A DNA stretch of 64,000 nucleotides from Canna indica (Eukaryota > Streptophyta > Magnoliopsida > Zingiberales > Cannaceae), in NCBI GenBank assembly GCA_034359265.1, contig CP136898.1:37595501-37659500 (forward strand), read 5' to 3'. Numbering within the stretch: the stretch's first letter is position 1; each line of letters starts with the position of its first letter. Shown here one piece after another: positions 1 to 11,218 of this stretch. A program made the position numbers and the translations under genes. The notes beneath the pieces are model-generated. The model saw nothing but the letters and a program-made list of their open reading frames with translations. It was not told the origin of the DNA and made no database searches.

Positions 1-5
1 CTGAA

Positions 6-3000
6 ATGGCGGCTTCATCTTCTCCATCTCATGGACAAGATTCGCATTCTAATTCTCACATCCTCTCAGGTATTCCGACTTCCCTTTCCGATCGGCCAGA
101 TAGTCCATACTTCATCCAGCATAGTGATCATCCCGGATCTTTGCTGGTTTCTTTACCTCTCTGTAGTAACAACTATAGTTCTTGGAGAAGATCGATGATT
201 CTCGCCCTGAGTGCTAAGAATAAGCTCGATTTTGTTGATGGATCTATCAAGAAGTCTGATCCAGATTCTGGTGATGAATTCAATGCCTGGACAAGATCCA
301 ACAATTTGGTTTGCTCCTGGCTTGTCAATTCTGTCTCGAAGAATATTGCTTCTAGCATTTTGTATTTGAATTCCGCTGAAGAAATTTGGGTCGATTTGGA
401 AGAACGTTTTCAGCAGAAGAATCTACCCCGCATCTATCAATTGAAGAAGGAACTGTCTGAATTAAAGCAAGGTCAGCTTTCTGTCACTGATTACTTCACC
501 GAGCTAAAGATCCTTTGGGACGAGCTGTATTCAACAAAAACTACTTGTACTTGTTCAAAGTGCATTTGTGGTGGTGTTCGTAAGATAATTACAGAACAAC
601 AAAATGAGTACATAATCGCCTTTCTTATGGGTCTTAATGATTCATTTTCATATATTCGGGCTCAGATTCTCCTTCTTGATCCTTTGCCAACCATTAACAA
701 AGCTTTTTCGTTAGTCATCCAAGAAGAGAACCAACGCTATGTTCGAAACACTATGTCAGTGACTGATTCTACAGCATTTTTGGCCAAAACCACAAACAAG
801 AATTACTTCAAGAAGGGCCGGCCATTCTGCTCTCATTGTAATACTGTGGGTCACACTCGTGAAAAATGCTATCACTTGAATGGATTTCCACCTGGTTACA
901 AATCAAAAAGCAAAACTTCCAAGAACTCCAATGGAAATTCTTCTACCAGTCAGGTTGCTACAACAATAGATACTCCTACTTCCAATATGGCTGAGACTCT
1001 TAGTCCTTCTCAATGTCAACAGTTGATTGCATTACTTACAAATCAGCTTCAGTCTGCGGCTAATTCTGATATGGCTCTTACTTCTATCAGCTCAAATATG
1101 CAGGGTAAAATTCTATCCTATATTAATAGCATTGCAGTAGATGTCACAAAATGTTGGATAATAGATTCAGGTGCTACTCGTCATGTTTGTTTCTCTAAAC
1201 ATTTGTTTGAAAGGTTAACCCCAGTATCACATGAATCTATCTTGCTGCCAAACAAATCTCTTGTTTCTGTTAAATATTGCGGTGATATAAGACTATCTCC
1301 TCGGATTCTCTTAAAGGATGTTTTTTATGTCCCTCAATTTCAGTTCAATTTGTTGTCTGTTAGCAACCTACTTTCCAACTCAGATTTAACCCTATTAATT
1401 TCCAAATCCCATTGCCTTATTCAGGACCTTTGGCAAGTGATTGGGAAGGGTAAAATCTACAAAGGACTCTATCTCCTTCAAACACAATTCGAGTCTTCAT
1501 CGCAATATTCTACTTTCAATACAAGCAATATTGTTTCTTCTTCTTTCGCCAATTGGCATAATAGACTTGGGCATCCAAGTTCTTCAGTTTTACATTTGTT
1601 GAAAGATGTAATTCCTCTCCATTGTGACAATAATAAAATTCCTTGTTCTATGTGTCCCCTTGCTAAACAAAAGAGATTGTCATTTCCTAATTCCATCAAT
1701 ATTGCTACTACTCCTTTTGAATTGATTCATTGTGATATATGGGGCCCTTATAAACATGACACTTACAGTAAACAACAATACTTTTTGACCTTGGTTGATG
1801 ATTGTACAAGAAGTGTGTGGACATATCTTCAACAACATAAATCAGATGTTGCTTCTATAATTCCTGCTTTCATAAGTATGATAAAGAGACAATTCTCAAA
1901 AGAAATTAAAGTATTTCGATCCGACAATGCTAAGGAGCTTAAATTTGAAGAGTTGTTTACTAAGCTTGGAATTTTACATCAATTTTCTTGTGTGGAAACT
2001 CCACAACAGAACTCTGTTGTAGAAAGAAAACACCAACATCTTCTTAATGTAGCAAGAGCTTTGTATTTTCAAGCAAGAGTTCCTATAAGGTTTTGGGGGG
2101 AATGCTTGCTCACAGCAACATACTTGATCAACCGCTTGCCATCACCAAGTCTCAACAACATGTCCCCTTTTGAACTTCTGTTTGGTCACAAACCTGACCT
2201 GAAACATTTAAGGAGTTTTGGATGCCTTTGCTTTGCATCCACACTCAAATCCAAGAGAGACAAGTTTACTGCTAGATCAATTCCATCAGTGTTTATTGGT
2301 TATCCAACTGGCATTAAAGGATACAAGTTGTATAATTGGCAAACAAAGACTATTTTCATCTCTCGTGATGTGGTGTTTCATGAGACTCTATTTTCTTTTC
2401 ATACTATTACACCATCAGATGTTGTGGTTGATTTTTTTTCTGAGATTGTTCTTCCTAAACCAACTCTTGATGACAATTCTTCTCAGTCAGTCCATGGTTC
2501 CATGCAATTATCTCCTCAAATGGTGGCAGATGATAGGCACACCCAACCTACTATTTCTCAGACTGAAAACAACATCTTGCCTCAACCTACAATAGATTCT
2601 TCTATGGTGGCAGACGATATACCTATAACTGAAAGCTTCTTAGCACCCACCCAACCTCAGCTTAGAAGAACCACAAGAACCTCTCATAAACCTTCATATT
2701 TGAAGGATTTTTATTGCAATTTTGCAAAAACCATCGGCTGCAAATATCCTATTCAAAATTATTTGTCTACACAAAAGCTAGCTCCTAGCTACAGAAGCTT
2801 CATAGCCAATATTTCCTCCCATTATGAACCATCTTTTTACCATCAAGCTTGCAAACATCCACAATGGCAAGCAGCCATGGATGAAGAAATTCGAGCCATG
2901 GAATCCCAGCACACTTGGTCATTAGTTTCATTACCTAAAGGCAAACGAGCTATTGATTCTAAATGGGTATACAAAATAAAGTATAATTCTGATGGTAGTG

Positions 3001-3932
3001 TGGAAAGGTACAAAGCTCGCTTGGTTGCTAAAGGTTTTGCTCAATTAGAAGGGGTGGATTACAATGAGAAATTTTCTCCAACCGCAAAAATGGTATCTTT
3101 TAAGACCTTGTTGGCCATTGCTGCTACTAATCAGTGGCACTTACAACAGTTGGATATCAATAATGCTTTCCTTAATGGAACTTTAACTGAAGAAGTTTAT
3201 ATGAAACTTCCTCAAGGTTTTGATTCAAAACATAAAGGACTATTTTGTAAACTCCATAAGTCCATTTATGGGTTAAAACAGGCTGCTAGGGAGTGGTTCA
3301 ATACCTTTACTGCAGTAGCTTTTCAATTTGGTTTCAGGCAGTCTCCTTTTGAACACTCTCTGTTCACAAAAGGTTCTGGATCAAACTTTGTGGCAATGCT
3401 AGTCTATGTAGATGACATAGTTCTAGCTGGAAGGAATATTAATGATCTCAACAATGTTAGGGACCATTTACAAAAATTCTTTAAGCTCAAAGACCTTGGA
3501 GCTTTAAGATATTTTCTTGGATTTGAAATAGCCCGAAATTCTACTGGAATTGTCGTGACTCAAAGACATTATGCCATACAATTGCTAGAAGATACTGGTT
3601 TTCTTGCTAAGAAGCCCTCGGATCTTCCCCTGCTTCCTTCTTCAAAGCTTAGTGCTCACAAAGGGGACTTAGTATCAGACCCAACAAGTTATAGGAGACT
3701 TGTTGGTCGACTGCTTTACCTAACACATACAAGGCCTGACATCATGTATGCTGTCCACTCATTGAGTCAGTATGTTTCAACACCAAGACATCCTCACTTA
3801 AAAGCTGCTCACCATTTACTTGGGTATATTAAGAAGACACCTGGTCTTAATTGGTTTATTTTTCCCATCCAACTCATCTATGCAACTTTCAGCATTTGTA
3901 GATTCAGATTACAGTTCATGTCCAGACACTAG
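6..3932 (+). CDS. Copia Gag-Pol polyprotein (Gag, PR, INT, RT)
   Basis: This 1308-residue frame encodes the particle protein and most replication enzymes of the retrotransposon. Visible landmarks are a Gag domain (about residues 30-250), a CCHC zinc knuckle (C275, C278, H283, C288), the aspartic protease motif DSG at D387, an integrase HHCC region starting with WHNRLGH (H518), and the integrase catalytic acidic residues D577, D640 and E673, spaced slightly closer than the usual 35 residues. The RT contains KARLVAKGF and the YVDD box (D1136, D1137). The start ATG at position 6 is the first in frame and lies just upstream of typical gag sequence. The last ~25 residues are read in the wrong frame after a one-base indel near 3850-3860, so RNase H is separated from this polyprotein. 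Without the frameshift it would be a full-length copia polyprotein of about 1450 residues. Confidence 0.93.
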   Translation: MAASSSPSHGQDSHSNSHILSGIPTSLSDRPDSPYFIQHSDHPGSLLVSLPLCSNNYSSWRRSMILALSAKNKLDFVDGSIKKSDPDSGDEFNAWTRSNNLVCSWLVNSVSKNIASSILYLNSAEEIWVDLEERFQQKNLPRIYQLKKELSELKQGQLSVTDYFTELKILWDELYSTKTTCTCSKCICGGVRKIITEQQNEYIIAFLMGLNDSFSYIRAQILLLDPLPTINKAFSLVIQEENQRYVRNTMSVTDSTAFLAKTTNKNYFKKGRPFCSHCNTVGHTREKCYHLNGFPPGYKSKSKTSKNSNGNSSTSQVATTIDTPTSNMAETLSPSQCQQLIALLTNQLQSAANSDMALTSISSNMQGKILSYINSIAVDVTKCWIIDSGATRHVCFSKHLFERLTPVSHESILLPNKSLVSVKYCGDIRLSPRILLKDVFYVPQFQFNLLSVSNLLSNSDLTLLISKSHCLIQDLWQVIGKGKIYKGLYLLQTQFESSSQYSTFNTSNIVSSSFANWHNRLGHPSSSVLHLLKDVIPLHCDNNKIPCSMCPLAKQKRLSFPNSINIATTPFELIHCDIWGPYKHDTYSKQQYFLTLVDDCTRSVWTYLQQHKSDVASIIPAFISMIKRQFSKEIKVFRSDNAKELKFEELFTKLGILHQFSCVETPQQNSVVERKHQHLLNVARALYFQARVPIRFWGECLLTATYLINRLPSPSLNNMSPFELLFGHKPDLKHLRSFGCLCFASTLKSKRDKFTARSIPSVFIGYPTGIKGYKLYNWQTKTIFISRDVVFHETLFSFHTITPSDVVVDFFSEIVLPKPTLDDNSSQSVHGSMQLSPQMVADDRHTQPTISQTENNILPQPTIDSSMVADDIPITESFLAPTQPQLRRTTRTSHKPSYLKDFYCNFAKTIGCKYPIQNYLSTQKLAPSYRSFIANISSHYEPSFYHQACKHPQWQAAMDEEIRAMESQHTWSLVSLPKGKRAIDSKWVYKIKYNSDGSVERYKARLVAKGFAQLEGVDYNEKFSPTAKMVSFKTLLAIAATNQWHLQQLDINNAFLNGTLTEEVYMKLPQGFDSKHKGLFCKLHKSIYGLKQAAREWFNTFTAVAFQFGFRQSPFEHSLFTKGSGSNFVAMLVYVDDIVLAGRNINDLNNVRDHLQKFFKLKDLGALRYFLGFEIARNSTGIVVTQRHYAIQLLEDTGFLAKKPSDLPLLPSSKLSAHKGDLVSDPTSYRRLVGRLLYLTHTRPDIMYAVHSLSQYVSTPRHPHLKAAHHLLGYIKKTPGLNWFIFPIQLIYATFSICRFRLQFMSRH

Positions 3933-4365
3933 ACGATCTGTCACTGGTTTTTGCACATTCTTGGGCAACTCATTAATATCATGGAAGTCAAAGAAGCAAC
4001 ATACCGTCAGTCGCTCTTCGGCTGAAGCTGAATACAGGGCAATGGCTTATGCTACATGTGAATTGGTATGGGTAAAAGGACTTCTCTCTTCATTCAATGT
4101 TGATGTTAAAAATGCTTCACTCTATTGTGACAATCAAGCTGCGATTCATATTGCTAACAATCCGGTTTTCCACGAGCGCACTAAACACATCGAAGTAGAT
4201 TGTCATTTTGTTCGTGACAAGGTCAAAGATGGATTTTTGAAGCTTTTTCATGTCAGGTCTTCAAACCAAATAGCAGACATATTTACAAAGGCTTTATATT
4301 CTCCTTCATTCCATTCCTTCATTGACAAGATGGGTCTTCTCAATATACATGAAGCTTCATCTTGA
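3856..4365 (+). pseudogene. Copia RNase H domain, frameshifted from pol
   Basis: This is the C-terminal part of the same copia pol gene, in another frame from the main polyprotein. It contains [29 protein letters not shown] and [12 protein letters not shown], hallmarks of copia-type RNase H with its acidic active-site residues, and ends at a TGA just before the polypurine tract. An open frame reaches back to an ATG at 3820, but the part before about 3856 overlaps RT in the wrong frame, so that ATG is unlikely to be a genuine start. A single indel explains the separation; otherwise the domain looks intact. Confidence 0.88.
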
Positions 4366-4373
4366 GGGGAGGG
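4364..4373 (+). other. Polypurine tract of copia element
   Basis: GAGGGGAGGG immediately precedes the LTR and overlaps the pol stop codon region. This is the usual plus-strand priming site of reverse transcription. Confidence 0.8.
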
Positions 4374-4593
4374 TATTAAAGCCAGCTCAGTCCTGTTGCC
4401 AGCTCAGCTATACTTAGTTTGAGTCTGTTAATTCAGCTCAGCTACTTTACCAGCTCAGCTTAGTTTGGGTCTGTTAAATTGGTTAATTTGTTTTTTAGCA
4501 ACCGCTTATTCTTTCTGTATAAAAGGACATGTGATGTATTCTTTATATGATAAGAGAGATTTTTGAGTTAAACACTTTGGTTTAGCTTTATCA
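4374..4593 (+). repeat. 3' LTR of copia element
   Basis: The LTR follows the polypurine tract directly. It starts TATTAAAG, probably a mutated TGTTAAAG, and I place the end at TTTATCA. It has repeated CCAGCTCAG units near its start and a TATA box. At about 220 bp it is short, as in several compact copia lineages. The exact 3' edge cannot be confirmed because the 5' LTR and the left target duplication are outside the window. Confidence 0.65.
4518..4525 (+). promoter_or_regulatory. TATA box in copia LTR
   Basis: TATAAAAG in the LTR is a plausible core promoter for element transcription. In the 3' LTR it would direct transcription away from the element into the RNase gene on its antisense strand. 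Confidence 0.5.
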
Positions 4594-4620
4594 ATATATA
4601 TATAGACAATTATTAATTCA

Positions 4621-4705
4621 ATCTGATGCAGTAAGTACTCCTCATGTATGTATAATTTGATTGTTAATTCTCGATCTCATGCAGTAAGTACTCCTCATGT
4701 ATGTA
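4621..4705. repeat. 53-bp tandem duplication in RNase intron
   Basis: A 32-bp sequence containing GCAGTAAGTACTCCTCATG occurs at 4621-4652 and again at 4674-4705 with one mismatch in the first seven bases. The spacing is 53 bp and the homology extends upstream. The repeat lies between the copia LTR and exon 2 of the RNase gene, within the intron. Confidence 0.85.
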
Positions 4706-4724
4706 AACTAATTAAAATACATAC

Positions 4725-5129
4725 TTCAGTGGCGTTCCAGGGACTGGAGTTGCAGTTGGTGACAGGCTCCTCATAAGCAGTGCTGTAAGGCCATAATCCT
4801 CGAATGGAGAAATCATTCGCGGGCACACCAGTTGTTGGAAGACAACATTTCGACTGTTGGCAATACGCTCCTGGCCACTGTTAATTAACTATGATCAGTT
4901 AGTATATATATAATTATTTGAAGGCAGAATATATAATATATCTATATGCACAGATTAGTGTTCGTGCATGCCAACAAATTAATTATTTATAGCTAGATAC
5001 CATGAGTACAAGGTAGTAGAAGTCAAAGTCGGTCTCATCATCCTCATCCTCATCCTGTGCATTCACTCTGAGGAAGGGAGAAGCAAACAGCACCAAGCAC
5101 AGGAAAGCAAGAAGAACTCGAGCGGCCAT
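4725..5129 (-). CDS. Ribonuclease T2 (S-like RNase) family gene, exons 1-2 only
   Basis: Exon 1 (5129 down to 5000) starts MAARVLLAFLCLVLFAS, a clear secretion signal, followed by an acidic stretch rich in Asp and Glu and then FDFYYLVLM. Exon 2 (4877 to 4725, 51 codons) continues WPGAYCQQSKCC and contains FSIRGLWPYS and two N-glycosylation sequons (NSS, NAT). The intron has a GT donor and AG acceptor, and exon 2 ends at a good GTATGT donor. WPGxYC, paired cysteines and xxHGLWP are diagnostic of secreted RNase T2 enzymes, which cleave RNA in vacuole or apoplast. Here the catalytic His of the first conserved segment (HGLWP) is Arg, so activity may be lost, as in known non-enzymatic family members. 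The remaining exons, with the second active-site segment, must lie beyond the copia insertion, off the window, or be missing. Gene status (functional with a long intron, or broken) is undecided. Confidence 0.85.
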
Positions 5130-5181
5130 TTCAATTCTTCTTCTTTCTTAATTAGGGAAACGGATGGAGAAGAAGAAGAAT

Positions 5182-5190
5182 GATTTATAG
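5182..5190 (-). promoter_or_regulatory. Probable TATA box of RNase T2-like gene
   Basis: CTATAAATC on the minus strand lies about 55 bp upstream of the RNase start codon, leaving room for a short leader. The same TATA sequence persists in the duplicated promoter piece near 6655-6665. Confidence 0.5.
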
Positions 5191-5247
5191 AACCTCACGT
5201 ATAAAGAAATTATAAAGAATGCGAAGTACATTAATATTTTTGTGTGC

Positions 5248-5253
5248 CACGTG
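5248..5253. promoter_or_regulatory. G-box (CACGTG) upstream of RNase gene
   Basis: CACGTG is a plant bZIP/bHLH binding core. It lies about 120 bp upstream of the RNase start codon. A related ACGT core lies at the TATA-proximal CTCACGTAT. Confidence 0.45.
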
Positions 5254-5712
5254 CTTTATAATCACGGGGAGGGAAGCTGTCGAACGGGCCCACTGTGAAG
5301 TGAACACAACGGGCGCGTGCTTCACGCGGTTGCATTTTCTTTTGTTTTTTTCCAGGAAATTTAATTTAGTTCCAATTTCAATGGCCACACATGCAGCTAC
5401 TATATATATATATATGAAAGAAAGGTGACGTGGGTGCACGGTTAGTGGACACGCGCGAGTACATATTTTAAATTTACATAACTATTTGTTTGTATCATGT
5501 CATATAAGTAATAATTAATAATAAGAAATGAAATGAGAAGTTGATGAGGGAGTGTCGTTGTATTATGTGGTCGATCGGTTCGAGAAATCTCGCACGTCAT
5601 CGACCAATTTTATTATTATTATTTTTTATTTAAGTAAACTTTGAGAATAAAATTAGTCGTGCATTACAATATTAGTATTTTCGTTTTTGTCATATTTTAA
5701 GGGATAATTATC

Positions 5713-6130
5713 TGAATATATATTTTGAACTATCAACTTTATCTCAAATGTATCCTGAACTTTTATTTCTCCAAATTACATTCTCAGCTATCAAATTTGT
5801 ACAAATTACATCCCTCGCTCATGCCCTTAAGCCCCGACGACGAAGAACCTTAAGCCGGCGACGAAAAAACTTTCCAATGACCATATCCTCAACGAGTAGT
5901 TCCCCCAAGCACCAAATTCTAGCTCGACGAACCAGCTCCCTCGAGCTTTTATTCTTCGACGAAGCATCTCCTCAAATCCCTAAGTTGTCGCCGGCTTGTT
6001 TAATTCAGTGAGTTGTTCTTCTATCGTCGGCAACTTGGTTTGGTTCACCTGATAAGATCCTTTCCATTGTAATTTATGATTGTAATATCCTTGAAACCTA
6101 TAATTTATCACATATTATCACTGTAATTTA
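5713..6130. other. Unassigned repeat-like stretch
   Basis: No gene is recognised. The left part has phrases such as TGAACTATCAACTTTATCTC that resemble termini of dispersed plant elements. The middle is GC-richer, with CGACGA repeats. I found no matching inverted terminus within the stretch, so no element is named. Confidence 0.35.
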
Positions 6131-6570
6131 TCACTATAATTTGGTAACTCAATATGGACATCATGATAAGGCTTAAAATCATTTACAATGAAAAAATTTA
6201 GTCCTAAACTAATTTTGATGCTCTCCACTCTGAAGCCTCTAATTCTTCATTTTTCGTAATTTCTTCGACGAATTTCGGACGTGTATCATTTTTCTAACCT
6301 GAGATCAAATCTTCATAAAATTATTAGAACCATATTTGTTATCATCAAAACCAAGAGTGTGGCCAAGGTTGAACCCTTGAGCAAATATTCTTCCCCTTTT
6401 TTATGATGACAAACATCTTATTTAAAACACTACACTTAAATCTCTTAAAGTTTATTTTGAACTTCTAATTTTTTATTTTAATGAACATGATAACGAAAGC
6501 TAGCTTAAACTCTCTTTATCAATATGCATACTATTTAGATACGAAATCCATACTCCCCTATCTATTTAGA
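6131..6570 (-). mobile_element. SIRE-type copia fragment (LTR edge plus 3' internal part)
   Basis: This block is closely similar to 19335-19765, including the phrases TCATGATAAGGCTTA, CTAATTCTTCATTTTTCG and TTATGATGACAAACAT. By that comparison it holds the part of a minus-strand SIRE-like LTR next to the internal region, then the polypurine side and untranslated 3' region. It ends abruptly where the duplicated RNase start-codon segment begins. Confidence 0.75.
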
Positions 6571-6680
6571 TAAGAACTCGAGCAGCCATTTATTCTCTTA
6601 ATTAGAGAAACAGATGGATGGAGAAGAAGAATTAATGATTTGGGTTACTATTTATAGAACCTCACGTGTAGATCTATAAT
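6571..6680 (-). pseudogene. Second copy of RNase start codon and leader, truncated
   Basis: On the minus strand this piece reads MAARVL, identical to the first codons of the RNase gene at 5129, then breaks after about six codons into the SIRE fragment. Upstream it keeps the CT-rich leader, TATA box and CTCACGT of the parent promoter. It therefore marks the 5' edge of a duplicated RNase gene that lost its coding body. The homology stops at about 6680 and resumes at 7637. Confidence 0.85.
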
Positions 6681-7636
6681 GAAGGTGTTTAATTGATTGG
6701 ATGATGAAGTAGATATGAAATCAAATTATGGTATTTGGTCGACATAATGAATAAATTAATTATTATTTATTTTATAAAGCGAAGACTAATATTATAATTA
6801 TCTTATATAATAATAGTTTGATTATGAAAATACATTTGATATAAATTTAAAAATTAATTTATATAAGATACTTTATATAATTATGATGAATGTGGATGGA
6901 GAAATAATAAAAAAATATGTAGATAAATAGTAGCTATTTGTCATCCATATTATGATAACTTGTTTTTGTCTTTAAAATAATATTAATATATACGGTCCCC
7001 TCAGAAAACAAATCTGCGCGGATCGGGATGATTATCCTCATCAATGATTATTTAATTATTCGTGTAGGTAAAACTATGTATCTCCTTAATTAGATTGATA
7101 TGACCTTTAAATGATCACATACTATATATTAACTCAGTGATCAAGTACATGTATAAATATTGTAACAATTAATGAAGCATATGAGAGATGAAAAATTACT
7201 ATGAATCCAATCTCTACAAAAATTGTACGAAGTCGATCTCACGTGTGGATGGATCTAACGTTGCTAAGAGTGAATCTAGTATGATCGAGACTAAATTTAA
7301 AGTGAAAGTATTTGTAATATAGATTCACTCTTATTTTAGGTTCAATCTTAATAACACTCGCTTTGGTTTTAATAAGACTAAGTTCGAGAGGCTCCATAGA
7401 AATTTTTATAGAGTATGATTCCACGGAAATTGCACTCCATACAAGAGAAAAAAATATTATAAAATTAGATTTTCATAGAATTTTTTATGTAGCTCCACCT
7501 ATGAGTAAATCTAGAGATGTTACTAGTGAACCTAAAATCATTATTGAGTTTAATTTACATTTGTATGGGAGTGTGATATCACAAAGTAAAGATTACAAGG
7601 TCAATTATTGAGCAGAACAAGATGAGTGAGACCATA
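6681..7636. other. AT-rich insertion in duplicated RNase promoter
   Basis: This ~955-bp block interrupts the duplicated RNase upstream region. CACGTG-containing sequence lies at both edges (CTCACGTGTA and CCACGTGCTA), which could be a target duplication. I see no convincing terminal inverted repeat and no gene. Short inverted copies of AGAGTGAATCT occur near 7270 and 7320. Confidence 0.4.
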
Positions 7637-7812
7637 AATACCACGTGCTATAAAGAAATTATAAAGAATGCGACGTACATTAATATTTGCAAGGACAATG
7701 ATTAATTGAGCAGAATATGGTGATCGAGTGTGTTTGTGTGCCACTTGCTTTATAATCAAGCGGAAGCTATCGAACGTCGAGTTACAATCGGGGGCGGGCC
7801 CACTATTAAGTT
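7637..7812 (-). repeat. Second copy of RNase upstream region, piece 2
   Basis: CTATAAAGAAATTATAAAG, GACGTACATTAATATTT, TGCTTTATAATCA and GGGCCCACT match 5200-5310 in order. A small extra block with GATTAATTGAGCAGAA is inserted in it. Homology ends where the CACTA-like remnant begins. Confidence 0.85.
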
Positions 7813-8644
7813 ATACTATTGGAATAATAAGCATCACCAACGATTGGATCCGTTACTATGTCGTTGCTGAAGATCGTCAGCAACGACCAGCAACGACCTC
7901 ACCTATTGCAACACATGTCGTTGCAGAAGATCGCGTACCTGAAAACTTAGCAGCAGATCTGCAACGGTCGCTCAGGCCGTTGTTAATAATATTATCAACA
8001 ATGTCACGCCCCAAACGTAGGGTCACATGACCGGCTAGGGTATACGTGCCTATACCCCGCAGCCTAACTCATACACATGCCAACTCACGAAAGATAGCGG
8101 AAAGAAACAACAGTTTTATTTATAAAGAGAAACAAAAATAGATTTCATTAAACAATATAATTTTTGTCAAAAGCACGAGTGCGGAATAACATGAATCAAA
8201 GAGTATCAATATTGATATTTAAATAAAATCTGAATAAAAATATGAATGTTCCCATGGGACTACAACTCCAAAATATCAAAACAAAAGTGTATGACAAACT
8301 ACGTACTACAGACTCGACTACGACCCCTAACTAGGAATGCTATGAGATCATGTGGCTCCTCTGCCCTTCAGCTGCGCCAAGTGCTCCAGCCCACCTTACC
8401 AGTCAGGCTCTGCAAAATAAAAGAACGACAACGGGTGAGTTCAAAAGAACTCAGTGAGCGGTTCTACCAATCCCCACAAAAAAAAATAACACATATAAGA
8501 TGCGTAAAGCAAAACTCCTGACTCAAGTAGGAAAAGGTCACAATGGAGCGACCATCTAATAGACCATCTGGCCACCACCTGCCAGAAGGCATCCAACACC
8601 CATACGGTGAAGATCAACATGCCTAAGCCTACCATGCCCTAAGG

Positions 8645-8888
8645 CAACAACACATACTAGGATAATCGGGAAGGTCATCCGAACTTATCCTAGTATAAAG
8701 AAACTCGGGAGCAATCAAGAAGGCCCTTTGAACTTGCTCCACGAGATGCGTAGGGACAATCAGAATTCGCCCATCTGAACTTGCTCCTTTAAGATATCAC
8801 AGGAGTAATCGGGTAGGCCCTCCGAACTTACCCCTTTAAGATTCACAGGAATAATCGGGCAGACCCTCCGAACTTATTCCTTAAAACT
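8645..8888. repeat. Minisatellite in gypsy LTR, ~60-bp unit
   Basis: Five or six imperfect copies of a unit like AATCGGGTAGGCCCTCCGAA plus ACTTATTCC occur here. They continue after the nested LTR at 11224-11320. The nested LTR split this array. Confidence 0.8.
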
Positions 8889-8893
8889 ACCTC

Positions 8894-11218
8894 TGTAATA
8901 CCCGGGGTTTTCTAATATAAAAATTTCGCAATGCAGCCCATCGAGTTGGGAGCTAGCCGGGCCGAGTCGCTAGATCGCCACGAATAACAGGTATAACTAA
9001 TTTAAATTATAGCCTAATGTTGGTAATTGGGTGGATGAGTATACTAGTTGACTCAAGTTGGGTTGAGATTGGGTTCGCGGGTCGAGTCGGGACTCGATCC
9101 GGGTTAGGGGGAGTCGGATGAGGAGACTTAAGTGAATAGATGGGGGTAATTTAGTCAAGAGGTGAGGGGAATAAAACCCCTCAGTCAAGCCTTCGTGCGG
9201 CTCAAGGAGAGAGCCGCACGTAGCCCAAGGAAGAGGAGGGAGATCGTGATCGACGTCGAGCTCATGTCGACGCCGGGGAATCGGAGCTCGTCTTCATCGA
9301 GCCCATCTTTAGATCTAATCGAGGTGAGTGGTTGGGTTGTTTGTAAGGGGAGGTGAGTGGCTGAACCTTGTAGGTTTTGAAATCGAGTTTTACGAGAGTT
9401 TCTTGTCGATCGATGTGGTTTTCTCGCGCTTGGGTTTTAAATGATTCATCTAGCTGTGATCTTGTTGTTAGATCATAGTTTTTTTATGTTTTATGGGTTG
9501 GCCGAATAGAGGAGAAAGGGGAAAGTTCATGCTGAACTTTTTCCCAATTTCCTCGATCGTCTTTTAACTCATGGATCACTTTATTTTCGTTAAATGATAG
9601 ATCTCTAGATTAATGCTTATGTTTGGTTGTCGCAAGCGTGTTCATCCCCCCCTAAAGAGCTCGGCCGAGCAAGGTGTTACCCTGCTCAAGTCGGCCGAGC
9701 AAGGAAAAGGGTGGGATCATAATTTTGATTGAATTATTTATGCGAGGTTTCATGTTTGGGTTATCTTGATTTATACTTACTTGCGTGGCGTGAGAATTTA
9801 ATTATGAAATTTCTGCTCATCATAAAATTTGTTAGTAGCTTTAGATCTAGATCCTTATGTTTAAGGAAATATTCTTGCTAGTATTTATATGGATAGGATT
9901 GATATGGCATATAGATCAAAATAAATGTTCATAAATTCTCAGATATTATGCTCAATCATTACCATGTATACTGCTTGTTACTTATTGTTTTGGTTTTGAA
10001 TTTATCCTCTTAAATTCAGCACTCATAGTATATCCATTCTTGGCATACGTTGTTGATAATGGTAGTCCACGTACACTTCTATAATAGGTATGTTCTAATA
10101 ATTTTAGAAAGAAAGGTTTCAGTACCTAGTTGTGATATTTAACTGAGAGTCGAGGTACACTTACTAGGTTCTACACCTAGGGATAATTAGCGGACATTAA
10201 TATCCTACAAGTGTGACCTGAGGGGGAGGGTCGGATATGGGCAATGCCCGAAAAGAAAAACACAGGGAAACTTGCACAACCTAGTTCTGGTTGTGGTTGA
10301 GATGGTCTACTGAGGAGTGTCATTAGCCGAACGACTATCACACGACTCAACGATTTATAGGGTCTTGAGATTGCACCAGCGGGCCCGCTAGATTTTAGAC
10401 CCGAGTGGCGGAGGGTCTTGAGATTCTGTCAGTGGGTCATGCTGACGGTAGACCCGAGTTGGGTGGGACTAGTTATCCCTAATCCGGAGGATTTCTGAGG
10501 CTAGTAGCCATCCTAGTCGACGGATCCGAACATGAATGTTCATTATGAGATGCCCTTATGGGCTGGTTTTGGGTTGCCGACCGGCCTAGTTTTGTAGAGG
10601 GGAGCACTGAACCTTCCAACCTTTTAGGCCACTATTGGTCGAGCTATAGTGGAATTATTAAGGGCCGAAGAGGCCGGTTTACTTGTTCTTATGACTTGGC
10701 ATAATGGTTAACTACTATGGTGTGATCAATCTATAATTCCTTATCTTTGTATATGTTATCTTACCGAGGATTTAAGTGAAGGTTCGGAAGAACCGCTCAC
10801 TGAGTTCCTCGCAAACTCATGGTTTATTTATTGTTGTTTTGCAGAGCCCGACCAGTGAGGTACGGCTTGGTGGCATGGTGCGATTGTAGGGCAGACGTGG
10901 GTGCAGATCTCGTAGCTAGCAGCTCTATAGTTGTAGTCGTGTTTGAGTAGAGTCATGTATATGCACTGAGTTGATTCAGTAAACATTAAGATGTCCTTTT
11001 TGCAAGCTTTCGGATGTTCTTTAAAAACTTGTTATATTTTCAAACTTGGTTTGGTTAAACTATTTTTAAGTATCTAATAAAGTTTGGTACTATTTCTTGT
11101 TCATGATTTCTATGTCAGTATGTTGTATTTTATAAATTGATGGTCAGTGCATAGGGTAGGCTTCGGGGTACTGACACGTACCCTGGCCGGTCACGCGACC
11201 CTGAGTCGGGGCGTGACA
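8894..11218 (+). mobile_element. Nested solo Ty3/gypsy LTR with perfect target duplication
   Basis: It begins TGTAATACCCGGGG and ends GGGGCGTGACA. The five bases ACCTC occur at 8889-8893 and again at 11219-11223, a perfect target duplication. At 2325 bp with no internal coding sequence it is a solo LTR of the same superfamily as the LTR it sits in, but in the opposite orientation. Its right end (about 11150-11218) is therefore an inverted near-copy of the left end of the host LTR at 8002. Internal partial repeats of GGGTCTTGAGATT occur at 10362 and 10417. Confidence 0.9.

Larger units (their letters stand above)
1..4593 (+). mobile_element. Ty1/copia LTR retrotransposon, 5' LTR outside window
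   Basis: Gag, protease, integrase, reverse transcriptase and RNase H appear in that order, which is the Ty1/copia arrangement. They are followed by a polypurine tract and one short LTR. The window opens just before the gag start codon, so the primer-binding site and 5' LTR are not visible. The coding region is almost intact, with one frameshift between RT and RNase H, which suggests a fairly recent insertion. The element lies on the plus strand inside an intron of the minus-strand RNase T2-like gene; its 3' LTR ends about 130 bp from exon 2 of that gene. The lineage within Ty1/copia is not assigned. Confidence 0.93.
5130..5712 (-). promoter_or_regulatory. Upstream region of RNase T2-like gene (parent copy)
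   Basis: This 580-bp stretch lies directly upstream of the RNase start codon. It contains a TATA box, a G-box, a CT-rich leader and several AT-rich tracts. A diverged second copy of the whole stretch, plus the first codons of the gene, is found in pieces between 6571 and 17862. Conservation in both copies of the G-box-like core, GGGCCCACT, the CAGGAAATTTA tract and the ATTAGTCGTG tract shows these were present before the duplication. Confidence 0.65.

Noticed and set aside
3820..3855. ATG at 3820 as a genuine start of a separate RNase H protein
   Set aside because: The first codons overlap RT in the wrong frame. A one-base indel in a single pol gene is simpler.
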